Source: Spartinivicinus ruber (lineage in GTDB: Bacteria; Pseudomonadota; Gammaproteobacteria; Pseudomonadales; Zooshikellaceae). Taken from it: DNA of 64,000 nt. The position numbers and the translations under genes are program-made. The DNA lies in NCBI RefSeq assembly GCF_011009015.1, contig NZ_CP048878.1, forward strand, positions 2,393,001-2,457,000. The letters run 5' to 3'. The first letter of the stretch is position 1. Each line of letters opens with the position of its first letter. The notes under the pieces were generated by a model. It saw only the letters and a list, made by a program, of their open reading frames with translations, did no database searches and was not told the DNA's origin. This document shows positions 43,792 through 52,257 of the stretch, in pieces.

Positions 43792-44466
43792 ATGTTCATA
43801 GGGAATAGTATTGATATGATTTCACAAGAACAAATAGAAACAGGCCAGGAAGTCTACTCTCCCAATATACTGAAAATATATGATATTTTAGTATTGAGTC
43901 TGTCAAATCGGTTTATCTGGAAAAGCAAGAAAAAACTAACTCAGGATTTTTTTAATGAGTCTGTAAGTGCTAATCATTTGGATGTTGGTGTTGGTACAGG
44001 TTATTTTTTAGATAATTGTCAATGGCAGCAAAAGCCTCGTATCGGGTTAATGGATTTAAATGAAAACTGTCTTCAAGAAGCCAAAAAACGACTAATACGC
44101 TATAATCCTGAGCTTTATTGTTGGGACGTGTTTCAGCCGATTGAATTAGAAAACAAGTTTGATAGTTGTAGTATGAACTTTCTCCTGCATTGTTTACCAG
44201 GCACTATGGAAGAAAAGCTAGCAATTATTGATAACTTGAAAGGTGCATTAAACCCTGGAAGCAGTATTTTTGGTACAACAGTGCTTTATGAGGGAGGGGA
44301 TAAGTCTGCATTTGCTGAAAAATTATTGAGCTTTTATAACAAAAAAGGCATTTTTTCAAACTACGGTGACTCCTGGTCTGCAATGCAACGTTGTTTGCCA
44401 AAATTAGGTAAGGTGGAGCAGCTTAAAGTTAATGGTTGTGTCTGCTTTTTTAAACTGAGAGTTTAG
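43792..44466 (+). CDS. Class I SAM methyltransferase at the PigF position
   Basis: The 224-residue protein has the SAM-binding glycine motif HLDVGVGTGYFLDNC (about residues 63-77), an acidic post-I segment (GLMDLNENCLQEA) and the motif-IV region FDSCSMNFLLHCLPG. In the pathway HBC must be O-methylated to MBC, and no other methyltransferase is present in the cluster, so this is the likely enzyme. To my knowledge Serratia PigF is longer (about 340 residues) with an N-terminal dimerisation domain, which is absent here. I therefore leave the symbol blank. It begins 10 bases after pigJ. Confidence 0.75.
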   Translation: MFIGNSIDMISQEQIETGQEVYSPNILKIYDILVLSLSNRFIWKSKKKLTQDFFNESVSANHLDVGVGTGYFLDNCQWQQKPRIGLMDLNENCLQEAKKRLIRYNPELYCWDVFQPIELENKFDSCSMNFLLHCLPGTMEEKLAIIDNLKGALNPGSSIFGTTVLYEGGDKSAFAEKLLSFYNKKGIFSNYGDSWSAMQRCLPKLGKVEQLKVNGCVCFFKLRV

Positions 44467-44498
44467 TTTTACTAGCATTTAATGAAAAGGAGGAATTT

Positions 44499-45227
44499 AT
44501 GGAACTATGGATTACCCTTGTTATTGTTATCGGTATTTTGTCAGTTTGTATAGTGGTAAGTGCTAAAAAATCTGCTGATATGCGTATGCCTTTTATTTGG
44601 GGGTTCAATACCTTGTTGCCTGTTGCACTGGTTTATTGTTATTTTGGTGAGGGTGACTGGCCTCATAAAGCATTAATCATCAGCTTTGTGGTGATTTACT
44701 TATTGAGGATGAACGTTGTACTCACTGCTTGGTATGAAAATACGGCTGCAGCAAAATTGAATGAAATAATTAATCCCGCAAAGTTTGCTGGGTTGTCAAT
44801 ATTACTGGTTAATATATTTGGTTGGATTTATTGTTTGCCTTTTTACTGGGCTGCAGATTTAGCTGGTCCTTTTTCTTATTTAGAATATTCAGCTGTAGCC
44901 GTTTATATTGTAGGAACGATTTGGCACTTTGGTAGTGATTATCAAAAGCGTAAATTTAAACAAGATCCAACTAATAAAGGAAAAATCATAAGTACTGGTT
45001 TTTGGAGATATTCGCGTCATCCTAATTATTTTGGTGATTTTTTGATATTTGTCAGTTTTGGTTTATTAGCTGGCAACTGGTGGGGAATAGTAGCACCATT
45101 AGCAAACTTGATGCAGTACCTCAGTGATGCCATCCCAAAAAGTGAAGCAATGGCTAAGAAACGCTATGGTAATGCCTGGCTAGAGTATCAGAGGAATGTT
45201 AAATGTTTTATTCCAGGAGTGTACTAG
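44499..45227 (+). CDS. pigN: PigN-like integral membrane protein (DUF1295/ICMT-like)
   Basis: The 242-residue membrane protein has about six hydrophobic segments and the DUF1295/steroid-5-alpha-reductase-like C-terminal signature GFWRYSRHPNYFGDFLIFVSFG followed by KRYGNAWLEYQRNVKCFIPG. In Serratia, PigN is required with PigF for the HBC-to-MBC methylation step. Its position directly after the methyltransferase gene fits that pairing. A strong AAGGAGG site lies 5 bases before the ATG. The family identity is clear; the PigN equivalence rests on context and memory of that protein. Confidence 0.72.
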   Translation: MELWITLVIVIGILSVCIVVSAKKSADMRMPFIWGFNTLLPVALVYCYFGEGDWPHKALIISFVVIYLLRMNVVLTAWYENTAAAKLNEIINPAKFAGLSILLVNIFGWIYCLPFYWAADLAGPFSYLEYSAVAVYIVGTIWHFGSDYQKRKFKQDPTNKGKIISTGFWRYSRHPNYFGDFLIFVSFGLLAGNWWGIVAPLANLMQYLSDAIPKSEAMAKKRYGNAWLEYQRNVKCFIPGVY

Positions 45228-45538
45228 TGCTTCAACCAAAAAGTTCTTTCACTACTCAAGGCAACAGGTGATGCCTGTCTGCTTTGATATACAGGCTCAT
45301 TCTTAGAGATACAGCATAAGTCAAGGTGAAAAAACTTTATTGTTAGACTACTAGTAGACTATGCGTAAAATAAGGTAGCAACTTCTTCTCTATTTATCTT
45401 CTGGCAGTGTTACTTTTTTTGAGGTCCACTGTGCCTGTAAAGAAATGCCTTGCCAGAAAATAAATAGCTTTACAGGTTGTTACCCAACTTTATGCATGTA
45501 CCACTAGCCACAATATTGACTACTGTAAGGATATAAAA
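45228..45538. other. Non-coding gap with interleaved inverted repeats
   Basis: No gene is seen. Two perfect inverted-repeat pairs interlock: TTCTGGCA (45399-45406) with TGCCAGAA (45451-45458), and CCTGTAAAG (45434-45442) with CTTTACAGG (45468-45476). The A-B-A'-B' order is that of an RNA pseudoknot or of two alternative hairpins. The second pair ends 63 bases before the di-iron enzyme gene, so a leader-RNA role is possible. Confidence 0.5.
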
Positions 45539-46816
45539 ATGGATATAGAGTTTCATGAAATTATTCTCTATACACTGCCATCATTATTTCTTCCTCTTTT
45601 CTTTGACGCAGGCATTGACTATATAAAGAAGACACATAGATATCGGTTGAATGATACAATAACCAATTTATCTATCAGTTTAGCAAATTTAGGTGCTTCA
45701 TTTATTATCCTTACTGCTGTACTTGCTGTGTATAGCTATACCTACAGTAATTTTTCCCAGTTTCAACTGAATCAAACAGAGTTATCAACCTGGTTATTAG
45801 CTTTTATACTTTATGATTTTTGTTATTACTGGAATCACAGATTACACCATAAAATAGGAATACTATGGGCAGATCACATAGTTCATCATTCTGGCGAGGA
45901 AATGAATTTTGGTGTATCTATTCGCCAGAGTTTTCTTACTGAGTTAACTATGTGGCCTTTGTTCTTATTAATGGCGCTTGTTGGTATTTCAATAGAAGTA
46001 TTTTTGATTACCAGCTATATTCAGGCAACATGGGCATTTCTGATTCACACCAAATGTTTGAAAAATACTAGATGGCTAGACAATATCTTGAATACTCCTT
46101 CTTTACATCGAGTCCATCATGCGACTAACCAAATGTATATTGATAAAAACTTTGGTGGTATCCTAGTTGTCTGGGATCAAATTTTTGGAACATACCAGAA
46201 TGAGCTGGCTGATAGCCCAGTTAAATACGGTATTATGGAGTCTTTTGCCAGTTTTAGTCCTGTCAGTATTAATCTTCAATATTATAAAGTTATATTGAAG
46301 AAAATAGCTTATAGCCATTCTATTAGTGAAATGCTTAAGTCTATATTTGCATCTCCAGGCTGGGTTCCCAAGGCAATTTCTGCCAAGAAATTTTATGCTG
46401 AGATTTCCAATTTATCAGCAAGGCAGCATGTATCCTCTCGTGGAGAGATTAGTGTAAATGCAAGAAAATCTTGTATTATACGGTTTATTTTAACATTAAG
46501 TGTATTTATATTGTTAATGTGGAACTTTGCATTACTGGGTTGGTGGCAGATAGCAAATCTAGCAGTGTTATTTTTCTGGTTATGTCATTATAATGGCCTT
46601 GCTTTTGACGGTGTTAAACTGACTTGGAAAATAGAGGCTATCAGTCAGTTTTTAATTATTCTTGTAGGGGGAGTCGTTGTTTATAATAACCAACCAGGAC
46701 ATTTATTAATATTGGTGTTAATAGCTTCCATTACTTCTTTAAGTTGCTATATTGTCTACCAGAATCCTCCCATTAAACCAGAAACGGATGCTTTAACAAA
46801 AGCGTTAGTTGAATAG
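45539..46816 (+). CDS. Alkylglycerol-monooxygenase-like membrane di-iron oxygenase
   Basis: This 425-residue protein belongs to the fatty-acid-hydroxylase/sterol-desaturase superfamily. The di-iron His boxes are clear: HRLHH, HIVHH and LHRVHHATN. Flanking transmembrane helices lie at both ends, with a C-terminal multi-helix extension. This layout is like alkylglycerol monooxygenase. A protein of that type (PRUB680 of Pseudoalteromonas rubra) cyclises prodigiosin to cycloprodigiosin, so the position next to a pig cluster suggests the same role. That role is inference; lipid hydroxylation is the alternative. GTAAGGA precedes the ATG. Confidence 0.82.
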   Translation: MDIEFHEIILYTLPSLFLPLFFDAGIDYIKKTHRYRLNDTITNLSISLANLGASFIILTAVLAVYSYTYSNFSQFQLNQTELSTWLLAFILYDFCYYWNHRLHHKIGILWADHIVHHSGEEMNFGVSIRQSFLTELTMWPLFLLMALVGISIEVFLITSYIQATWAFLIHTKCLKNTRWLDNILNTPSLHRVHHATNQMYIDKNFGGILVVWDQIFGTYQNELADSPVKYGIMESFASFSPVSINLQYYKVILKKIAYSHSISEMLKSIFASPGWVPKAISAKKFYAEISNLSARQHVSSRGEISVNARKSCIIRFILTLSVFILLMWNFALLGWWQIANLAVLFFWLCHYNGLAFDGVKLTWKIEAISQFLIILVGGVVVYNNQPGHLLILVLIASITSLSCYIVYQNPPIKPETDALTKALVE

Positions 46817-46855
46817 TATTAGTTTATTATATAACAACGGCCCTTGATTCGAGTA

Positions 46856-46901
46856 CTTCACCTGACAGCAATGATTTTAAGATTTATGTAGTCTGGTGAA
46901 G
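46856..46901. terminator. Hairpin between convergent genes, candidate bidirectional terminator
   Basis: CTTCACCTGAC (46856-46866) pairs with GTCTGGTGAAG (46891-46901) at 10 of 11 positions across a 24-base loop. It lies between the convergent ends of the di-iron oxygenase and LuxR-type genes. There is no strong T-run, so termination is likely but not certain. Confidence 0.45.
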
Positions 46902-47105
46902 GTTAAACTCTGATTAAAAAAGCTATTTTTGTAATACTATTGATTAGTGATATAGATGTTTTTCATTAGAAAGACCGTTTGTAATGAAATAGATTTAATA
47001 ATCGAAGTAAATATTAATCCATATTATATTGTTTTATTTAAGGATGCTATGCCTTAGTAGGTGATATCCGAATTATTTATTCAATTTATCTGTAGTGTTT
47101 TTTGT

Positions 47106-47849
47106 TTAGTAATAGTTGTGAAGTTGAATAAGGTTTAAATTTAATGCTTTACTAATGGCTTGCACTCGATTAACAACATCCAGTTTTTTGAAAATATTTG
47201 AAATATGGAACTTAACAGTTCTTTCAGATATAGCTAAAATTTTACTAATATCCCAAGTGGACTTGCCTTGGATAATCCAAAAAAGAATCTCCTGTTCTCT
47301 TTTGGTTAAACTAGGTGCATTATCTTGTTTTAAACATTGATCTCGTAAGTGAAAGAACAAATTGTTTAAGTGGGGCAAGGTATAATAAAGAATTCGTTCA
47401 ACAGAATTATACTCTATGTTGTCCTGACAGCCTACAATGATCACGACTATTGAGTCATCCAGTTTATTAGAAGACTCTATAAAGTGTGCTCCTAATAAAC
47501 CAAACTCTTTCATCAGTTCATTGGTTTTCAACGTACGGCAGCAGTCAGGTTTTGCTAATGTATTTTTTATAATTTTATGCTGGTTACTATTAATAATGGT
47601 TTTTTGTGGTACGATGGTGTTATTGTTGTGGTTGTAAATAAACCAAAATGGTGAACTTTTACCAATATGTTTGGTGTTTCTATCTGAATAGACAATAAAT
47701 TCATCACACCGTGTAAGGGAAAGAAAATGACGGGTAATTTCTGAAAGATTATCAGAACCATTAATATTACGAATACAACTATTAATTAATTCAATGATTT
47801 CTATCAGGCTACTTTTTCGTAGGCGCTCACTCTTTCGGCTGGTACCCAT
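47106..47849 (-). CDS. LuxR-type transcriptional regulator
   Basis: The last ~65 residues form a LuxR/GerE helix-turn-helix (LTKREQEILFWIIQGKSTWDISKILAISERTVKFHISNIFKKL, about residues 178-220). The N-terminal 170 residues look like a small sensor domain but do not show the conserved Trp/Tyr/Asp set of acyl-homoserine-lactone binders that I would expect, so quorum-sensing is uncertain. It lies at the right edge of the pigment region, convergent with the di-iron enzyme gene, which makes it the best local candidate for pathway control. AAGGATG precedes the ATG. Confidence 0.8.
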   Translation of the reverse strand: MGTSRKSERLRKSSLIEIIELINSCIRNINGSDNLSEITRHFLSLTRCDEFIVYSDRNTKHIGKSSPFWFIYNHNNNTIVPQKTIINSNQHKIIKNTLAKPDCCRTLKTNELMKEFGLLGAHFIESSNKLDDSIVVIIVGCQDNIEYNSVERILYYTLPHLNNLFFHLRDQCLKQDNAPSLTKREQEILFWIIQGKSTWDISKILAISERTVKFHISNIFKKLDVVNRVQAISKALNLNLIQLHNYY

Positions 47850-48474
47850 TTTTCATCCTTGTGATATAATAAAATGGCCTTGCTTAATTAGATTTATTAT
47901 CTGCAAGGCTATTATTGTTTTTTGGTTTTATGTTATTTGTTGTGTATTTATTTTTAACTATTTGTGACGGTTTTTATGTTGTTCTAGGTGTAGGTATAGT
48001 TTTGGTTGATTATTGTTATAGTAATGTTTTTCTGAATATGGTTGTCTTTTTTTGTTGAATAAGAGCTGTCCTGCAGTTTTTATGTAATATTATTTATGAA
48101 TAAAATTCATAGTTTAATTAAACTGGCTTCAGATGGTGATAGATATAAAGTGTCCTGGAATGAATTTCCAGTCAAATAAATGACTGATAATTCATTTGTT
48201 TTACTGTCGTAATAATAGTTACTGTTTAATCTGAATGTACCTACTAATCTAAGAACAGGTTAGAATTTTCACCTGGATCTTTCTAACTCCTTCAGTATTT
48301 TTATCCCGTCAAAATTGTCCCAGGCCTGTTTAGCTAGGATCTGTCGAACTATTAGTATCTGGTAAAATATTCAGGTTAAATTTTCCAGGATTAGTTTTTG
48401 CATAAAAGAGTATTGTTGTAAAAAAATTGGCAGTTCCAAAGTATAAGATTTAAAACAAAAGGTATCCTGAGTAG
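47850..48474. other. Non-coding gap between the LuxR-type gene and flhA
   Basis: About 625 AT-rich bases without a credible gene. It must hold the promoters of the divergent luxR-type and flhA genes. A 7-bp inverted repeat (GCCTTGC 47877-47883, GCAAGGC 47903-47909) lies about 28 bases from the luxR-type start and may be an operator. The region marks the right border of the accessory block inside the flagellar locus. Confidence 0.5.
47877..47909. promoter_or_regulatory. Inverted repeat upstream of the LuxR-type gene
   Basis: GCCTTGC and GCAAGGC are perfect inverted repeats separated by 19 bases, close to the regulator's start. It could be an autoregulatory operator. Confidence 0.35.
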
Positions 48475-50616
48475 ATGGACAAAGCGGCAGTCGTTGAAGG
48501 TCTTAAAGGGGTAGGCCGCGGTAGTTTTGGGGTGCCGCTGCTGTTGTTAGCGCTGCTGGCGATGATGACATTGCCCGTTCCTCCCTTTATTTTGGATGTG
48601 CTCTTTACCTTTAATATCACCTTATCGTTAGTGGTTTTATTAGTTAGTGTTTATACCTTACGGCCATTGGATTTTGCGGTTTTTCCTACCATTTTACTCG
48701 TCGCTACTTTATTACGTTTAGCATTAAATGTTGCTTCTACTCGGGTGGTGTTACTTCGTGGTCATGAAGGTGGGGATGCGGCGGGAAAGGTTATTCAAGC
48801 ATTTGGTGAGGTGGTAATTGGTGGTAATTATGTAGTTGGTTTGGTGGTCTTTGCCATTTTAATGATCATCAATTTCGTGGTAGTCACCAAAGGGGCAGGA
48901 CGGATTTCTGAGGTCAGTGCAAGATTTACCTTGGACGCCATGCCAGGTAAACAAATGGCTATTGATGCCGATTTAAATGCCGGTTTGATTAATCAGGATG
49001 AAGCGCGTAATCGGCGGACAGAAGTAGGGCAGGAAGCAGACTTTTATGGCTCGATGGATGGTGCCAGCAAATTTGTTCGGGGTGATGCTGTTGCTGGATT
49101 ACTGATTTTATTTATTAATATTATTGGTGGCCTTAGTATTGGGATGATCCAACATGACTTGGCATTTCCTGTCGCCATGCAGAACTATTCGCTACTAACC
49201 ATTGGTGATGGGTTAGTCGCACAAATTCCTTCCTTATTATTATCAACCGCTGCTGCCATTATTGTGACTCGGGTATCTGATGCCAAAGACATGGGGCACC
49301 AGGTGATTCAGCAAATGTTTGCAACACCCAAAGCACTGGGAGTTGCTGCAGCTATTTTGATGGTGATGGGCGCTATCCCTGGGATGCCTCACTTGGCCTT
49401 TTTAGGGCTAGGCGTGCTAGCGGCCGGTGGTGCCTTTTGGATTTATCATCGCACCCAACAACAAATAAAAGCTACAGGAGAAGGGCAATTACCAGCTGTA
49501 GCTGGTAAAGAAGCGGCTGCATCTGCTGAAGCGCCAGCGGCAACAGCCCCTGAAGTTAAAGAGTTAGGGTGGGATGATGTTACGCCAGTGGATATGATTG
49601 GCCTGGAAGTGGGGTATCGGTTAATTCCTTTAGTCGACAAAACCCAAGGAGGGGAGTTGTTAAGTCGAATCAAAGGGGTTAGAAAAAAGCTGTCACAGGA
49701 GCTGGGGTTTTTGATGCCTTCGGTGCATATTCGCGACAATCTGGATTTATTACCCAACGCTTACCGGATAACTTTGATGGGGGTAACCATTAGTGAAGCT
49801 GAAGTACATCCTGATCGTGAACTGGCGATTAACCCTGGTCAAGTTTTTGGCTCATTGCAAGGGATTGAAGCAAAGGATCCAGCGTTTGGTTTAGATGCGA
49901 TTTGGATTGAACCTAATTTAAAAGAACAGGCCCAAACGTTAGGCTATACGGTGGTGGATGCCTCAACTGTGGTGGCTACTCATTTAAACCAGATTATTCA
50001 TAAACATGCCCATGAATTATTAGGCCATGAAGAAGTTCAACAAATGTTGGACTTGTTGGCTAAGCAGTCACCGAAATTAGCTGAAGATTTAGTGCCTAAT
50101 AAACTAACCATCAGTTTATTATTGAAAGTCCTGCAAAATTTACTACTGGAAAAAGTCCCCGTTCGGGATATTCGTACCATAGCCGAAGCTTTGGCGGAAA
50201 CAGCAATGGTCAGTCAAGATCCTGCCACACTGACCGCCGCTGCCAGAGAGGCTTTAGCAAGATCTATCGTCCAAGGGTTGGTAGGGACTGACTTGCAAAT
50301 CCCCGTAGTGACGTTAGCCCCGCAATTGGAACAAATGTTGCTGCAGTCAGTTCAGCAGGCCAAGCAGTCAGGTGCGACAACGGTAGACTCTCTGGTACTA
50401 GAACCTGGTATGGCAGAGAAGTTACAACAGTCATTGGCTGAAGCTTGTCAGCGGCAAGAGCTGGCCGGAAAACCTGCCATTTTATTAGTGGCAGCGCCAA
50501 TCCGGCCATTCTTAGCTCGATTTGCTCGGTTTGGTGTGCCTAATTTGCATGTACTTTCCTATCAGGAGGTGCCTGATAATAAGCAGGTCACCATTGAAGC
50601 GACCGTAGGTCAGTAA
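48475..50616 (+). CDS. flhA: Flagellar export apparatus protein FlhA
   Basis: FlhA forms the nonameric export ring that couples proton flow to substrate entry. The 713-residue protein has eight N-terminal transmembrane helices, the FHIPEP-type cytoplasmic loop (GQEADFYGSMDGASKFVRGDAVAG) and a C-terminal soluble domain with PNAYRITLMGV and APIRPFLARFARF. It would normally sit beside flhB, which is 42.5 kb upstream here. flhF and flhG follow, as in Pseudomonas. Confidence 0.97.
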   Translation: MDKAAVVEGLKGVGRGSFGVPLLLLALLAMMTLPVPPFILDVLFTFNITLSLVVLLVSVYTLRPLDFAVFPTILLVATLLRLALNVASTRVVLLRGHEGGDAAGKVIQAFGEVVIGGNYVVGLVVFAILMIINFVVVTKGAGRISEVSARFTLDAMPGKQMAIDADLNAGLINQDEARNRRTEVGQEADFYGSMDGASKFVRGDAVAGLLILFINIIGGLSIGMIQHDLAFPVAMQNYSLLTIGDGLVAQIPSLLLSTAAAIIVTRVSDAKDMGHQVIQQMFATPKALGVAAAILMVMGAIPGMPHLAFLGLGVLAAGGAFWIYHRTQQQIKATGEGQLPAVAGKEAAASAEAPAATAPEVKELGWDDVTPVDMIGLEVGYRLIPLVDKTQGGELLSRIKGVRKKLSQELGFLMPSVHIRDNLDLLPNAYRITLMGVTISEAEVHPDRELAINPGQVFGSLQGIEAKDPAFGLDAIWIEPNLKEQAQTLGYTVVDASTVVATHLNQIIHKHAHELLGHEEVQQMLDLLAKQSPKLAEDLVPNKLTISLLLKVLQNLLLEKVPVRDIRTIAEALAETAMVSQDPATLTAAAREALARSIVQGLVGTDLQIPVVTLAPQLEQMLLQSVQQAKQSGATTVDSLVLEPGMAEKLQQSLAEACQRQELAGKPAILLVAAPIRPFLARFARFGVPNLHVLSYQEVPDNKQVTIEATVGQ

Positions 50617-50720
50617 ATAAATTAGGTGAAGTGAAATCGCTCAACACAATATAACGGCGTCAAAATGCTTAATTTGTAGGATTTTGGTTAAGTTATTTGA
50701 ATGCGCAGGGGTTAAGTGGC

Positions 50721-52046
50721 ATGACAATAAAACGTTATTTTGCAGCGGATATGCGACAGGCCATGCGGCTGGTGAAAAATGATTTAGGAGTTGATGCCAC
50801 CATTCTAAATCAGCAAAAAGTCGCAGGGGGGGTTGAAGTAATAGCTACCTTGGAGCTACCACAACCGACTAAACCACCTCGTCCAATGGCCGAGCCACTA
50901 TTCAATGAAGACCAACAACAACTCCGTACGGCACTTAATCAAGCGAAGCAAGCAATTAACAGAGCCCAGCTGGGCGGTGCTGCAGCGAATGATGTTAATT
51001 TGCAGTTAAGGTCAAGAGCTTCGACAACTGTAGCCAATCATGCGGCCTCAAAACAGTCAACGGCAACTGTATTACAGCCTAACTTCAGTGATCATCAGTT
51101 TAGTGCACTACAAAATGAGGTCAGTGGGATGCGGGCTTTATTAGAGCAGCAGCTTGGCCAGTTGGGTTGGTTAAAATATTGTAAGCAAAGCCCTGCCAAA
51201 GCACAGTTATGGAAAAAGCTGCAGGCCATTGGCTTTAGCGGACCCTATTGTCAGCAACTATTAGCGAATTTACCCGCTGAGCAACAAGGTGTGGATGCTT
51301 GGCGTCATTTATTAGCCAGTATTGTAAAAAAACTGCCAGTGACTTCCAAAGATATCGTTGATCAAGGGGGAATATTTGCTTGTGTCGGGCCAACAGGTGC
51401 AGGAAAAACCACCACCATTGGCAAGCTGGCTACTCGTTATGCCTTAAACCATGGTACTAGTCAGCTGGCATTAGTAACGATGGATACCTACCGAATTGGG
51501 GCGACAGACCAAATAAAAACCTTAGGTAAAATATTAAATGTGCCAGTTAAAATAGTTGGGAATGGACACCAGTTACAAATGGCGTTAGATAGTTTCCAGA
51601 AAAAATCCTTGGTCCTCATTGATACGGCTGGGCTAAACCACCAAGACCCTAAATTGCAGCTACAATTATCTATATTAAATCAGGTACGCCCAATGGTGAG
51701 AGGGTTGCTTGTGTTATCGACAACTAGTCAGCAACAAGTGCTACAAGTGGCTTATAACACTTATAGCCAGACTCGGTTGGTAGGTGGTGTATTAACGAAG
51801 TTGGATGAAGCTTCCAGCCTGGGTGAGACGGTTGAGCTACTAATGGATAAACATCTTGCGGTTTCTTATATCACTGATGGACAACGAATTCCGGATGATA
51901 TTCATCAAGCTCGGGCTCACCAAGTGATCAGTCGCGCGGTGGCACTCAGCCAACATGCTGAATTAGCAGACAGTGAATTAATGTCTGCTTATATGCAGGC
52001 TAACCCAATGGCAGCAACAAGCCCTGTGCAAGCAAATGTGGGTTAG
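50721..52046 (+). CDS. flhF: Flagellar biosynthesis GTPase FlhF
   Basis: FlhF is an SRP-type GTPase that places and licenses polar flagella. The start MTIKRYFAADMRQAMRLVKNDLGVDA matches the family N-terminus. A Gln-rich variable B domain follows, then the NG domain with the P-loop GPTGAGKTTTIGKLA, DTYRIGATDQIKTLGKIL, LIDTAGL and LTKLDEA. I choose the ATG at 50721, behind AGGGG, over a TTG at 50697. Its presence with flhG predicts polar flagellation. Confidence 0.95.
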   Translation: MTIKRYFAADMRQAMRLVKNDLGVDATILNQQKVAGGVEVIATLELPQPTKPPRPMAEPLFNEDQQQLRTALNQAKQAINRAQLGGAAANDVNLQLRSRASTTVANHAASKQSTATVLQPNFSDHQFSALQNEVSGMRALLEQQLGQLGWLKYCKQSPAKAQLWKKLQAIGFSGPYCQQLLANLPAEQQGVDAWRHLLASIVKKLPVTSKDIVDQGGIFACVGPTGAGKTTTIGKLATRYALNHGTSQLALVTMDTYRIGATDQIKTLGKILNVPVKIVGNGHQLQMALDSFQKKSLVLIDTAGLNHQDPKLQLQLSILNQVRPMVRGLLVLSTTSQQQVLQVAYNTYSQTRLVGGVLTKLDEASSLGETVELLMDKHLAVSYITDGQRIPDDIHQARAHQVISRAVALSQHAELADSELMSAYMQANPMAATSPVQANVG

Positions 52047-52257
52047 TGTCCATTTGTATTTAGTGGGGTCCTCTAAAGTAAAGGATATGACAATAATAAT
52101 TACGGAGCTGAGAGGGGTAGTTCACCGTTAACCTTTGTTAAGCTATTCCTTATTTAACTGTATTCGACAGTTGTAGAGTACAGCCAAGGTGAATCGGCTG
52201 TTGTTGAACTAATCTCAAAGCCATTCATTAAGGAGATAAACCAGGATTAATCTTCAT

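Noticed and set aside
23991-45227. Tambjamine cluster as an alternative to prodigiosin
   Set aside because: Tambjamine clusters share the MBC genes but replace the MAP branch. Here pigB, pigC, pigD and pigE are all present.
45539-46816. Assignment as a sterol desaturase
   Set aside because: The superfamily label fits, but no sterol genes are nearby and the layout with the C-terminal multi-helix extension is closer to alkylglycerol monooxygenase. I keep sterol or lipid substrates only as an alternative.
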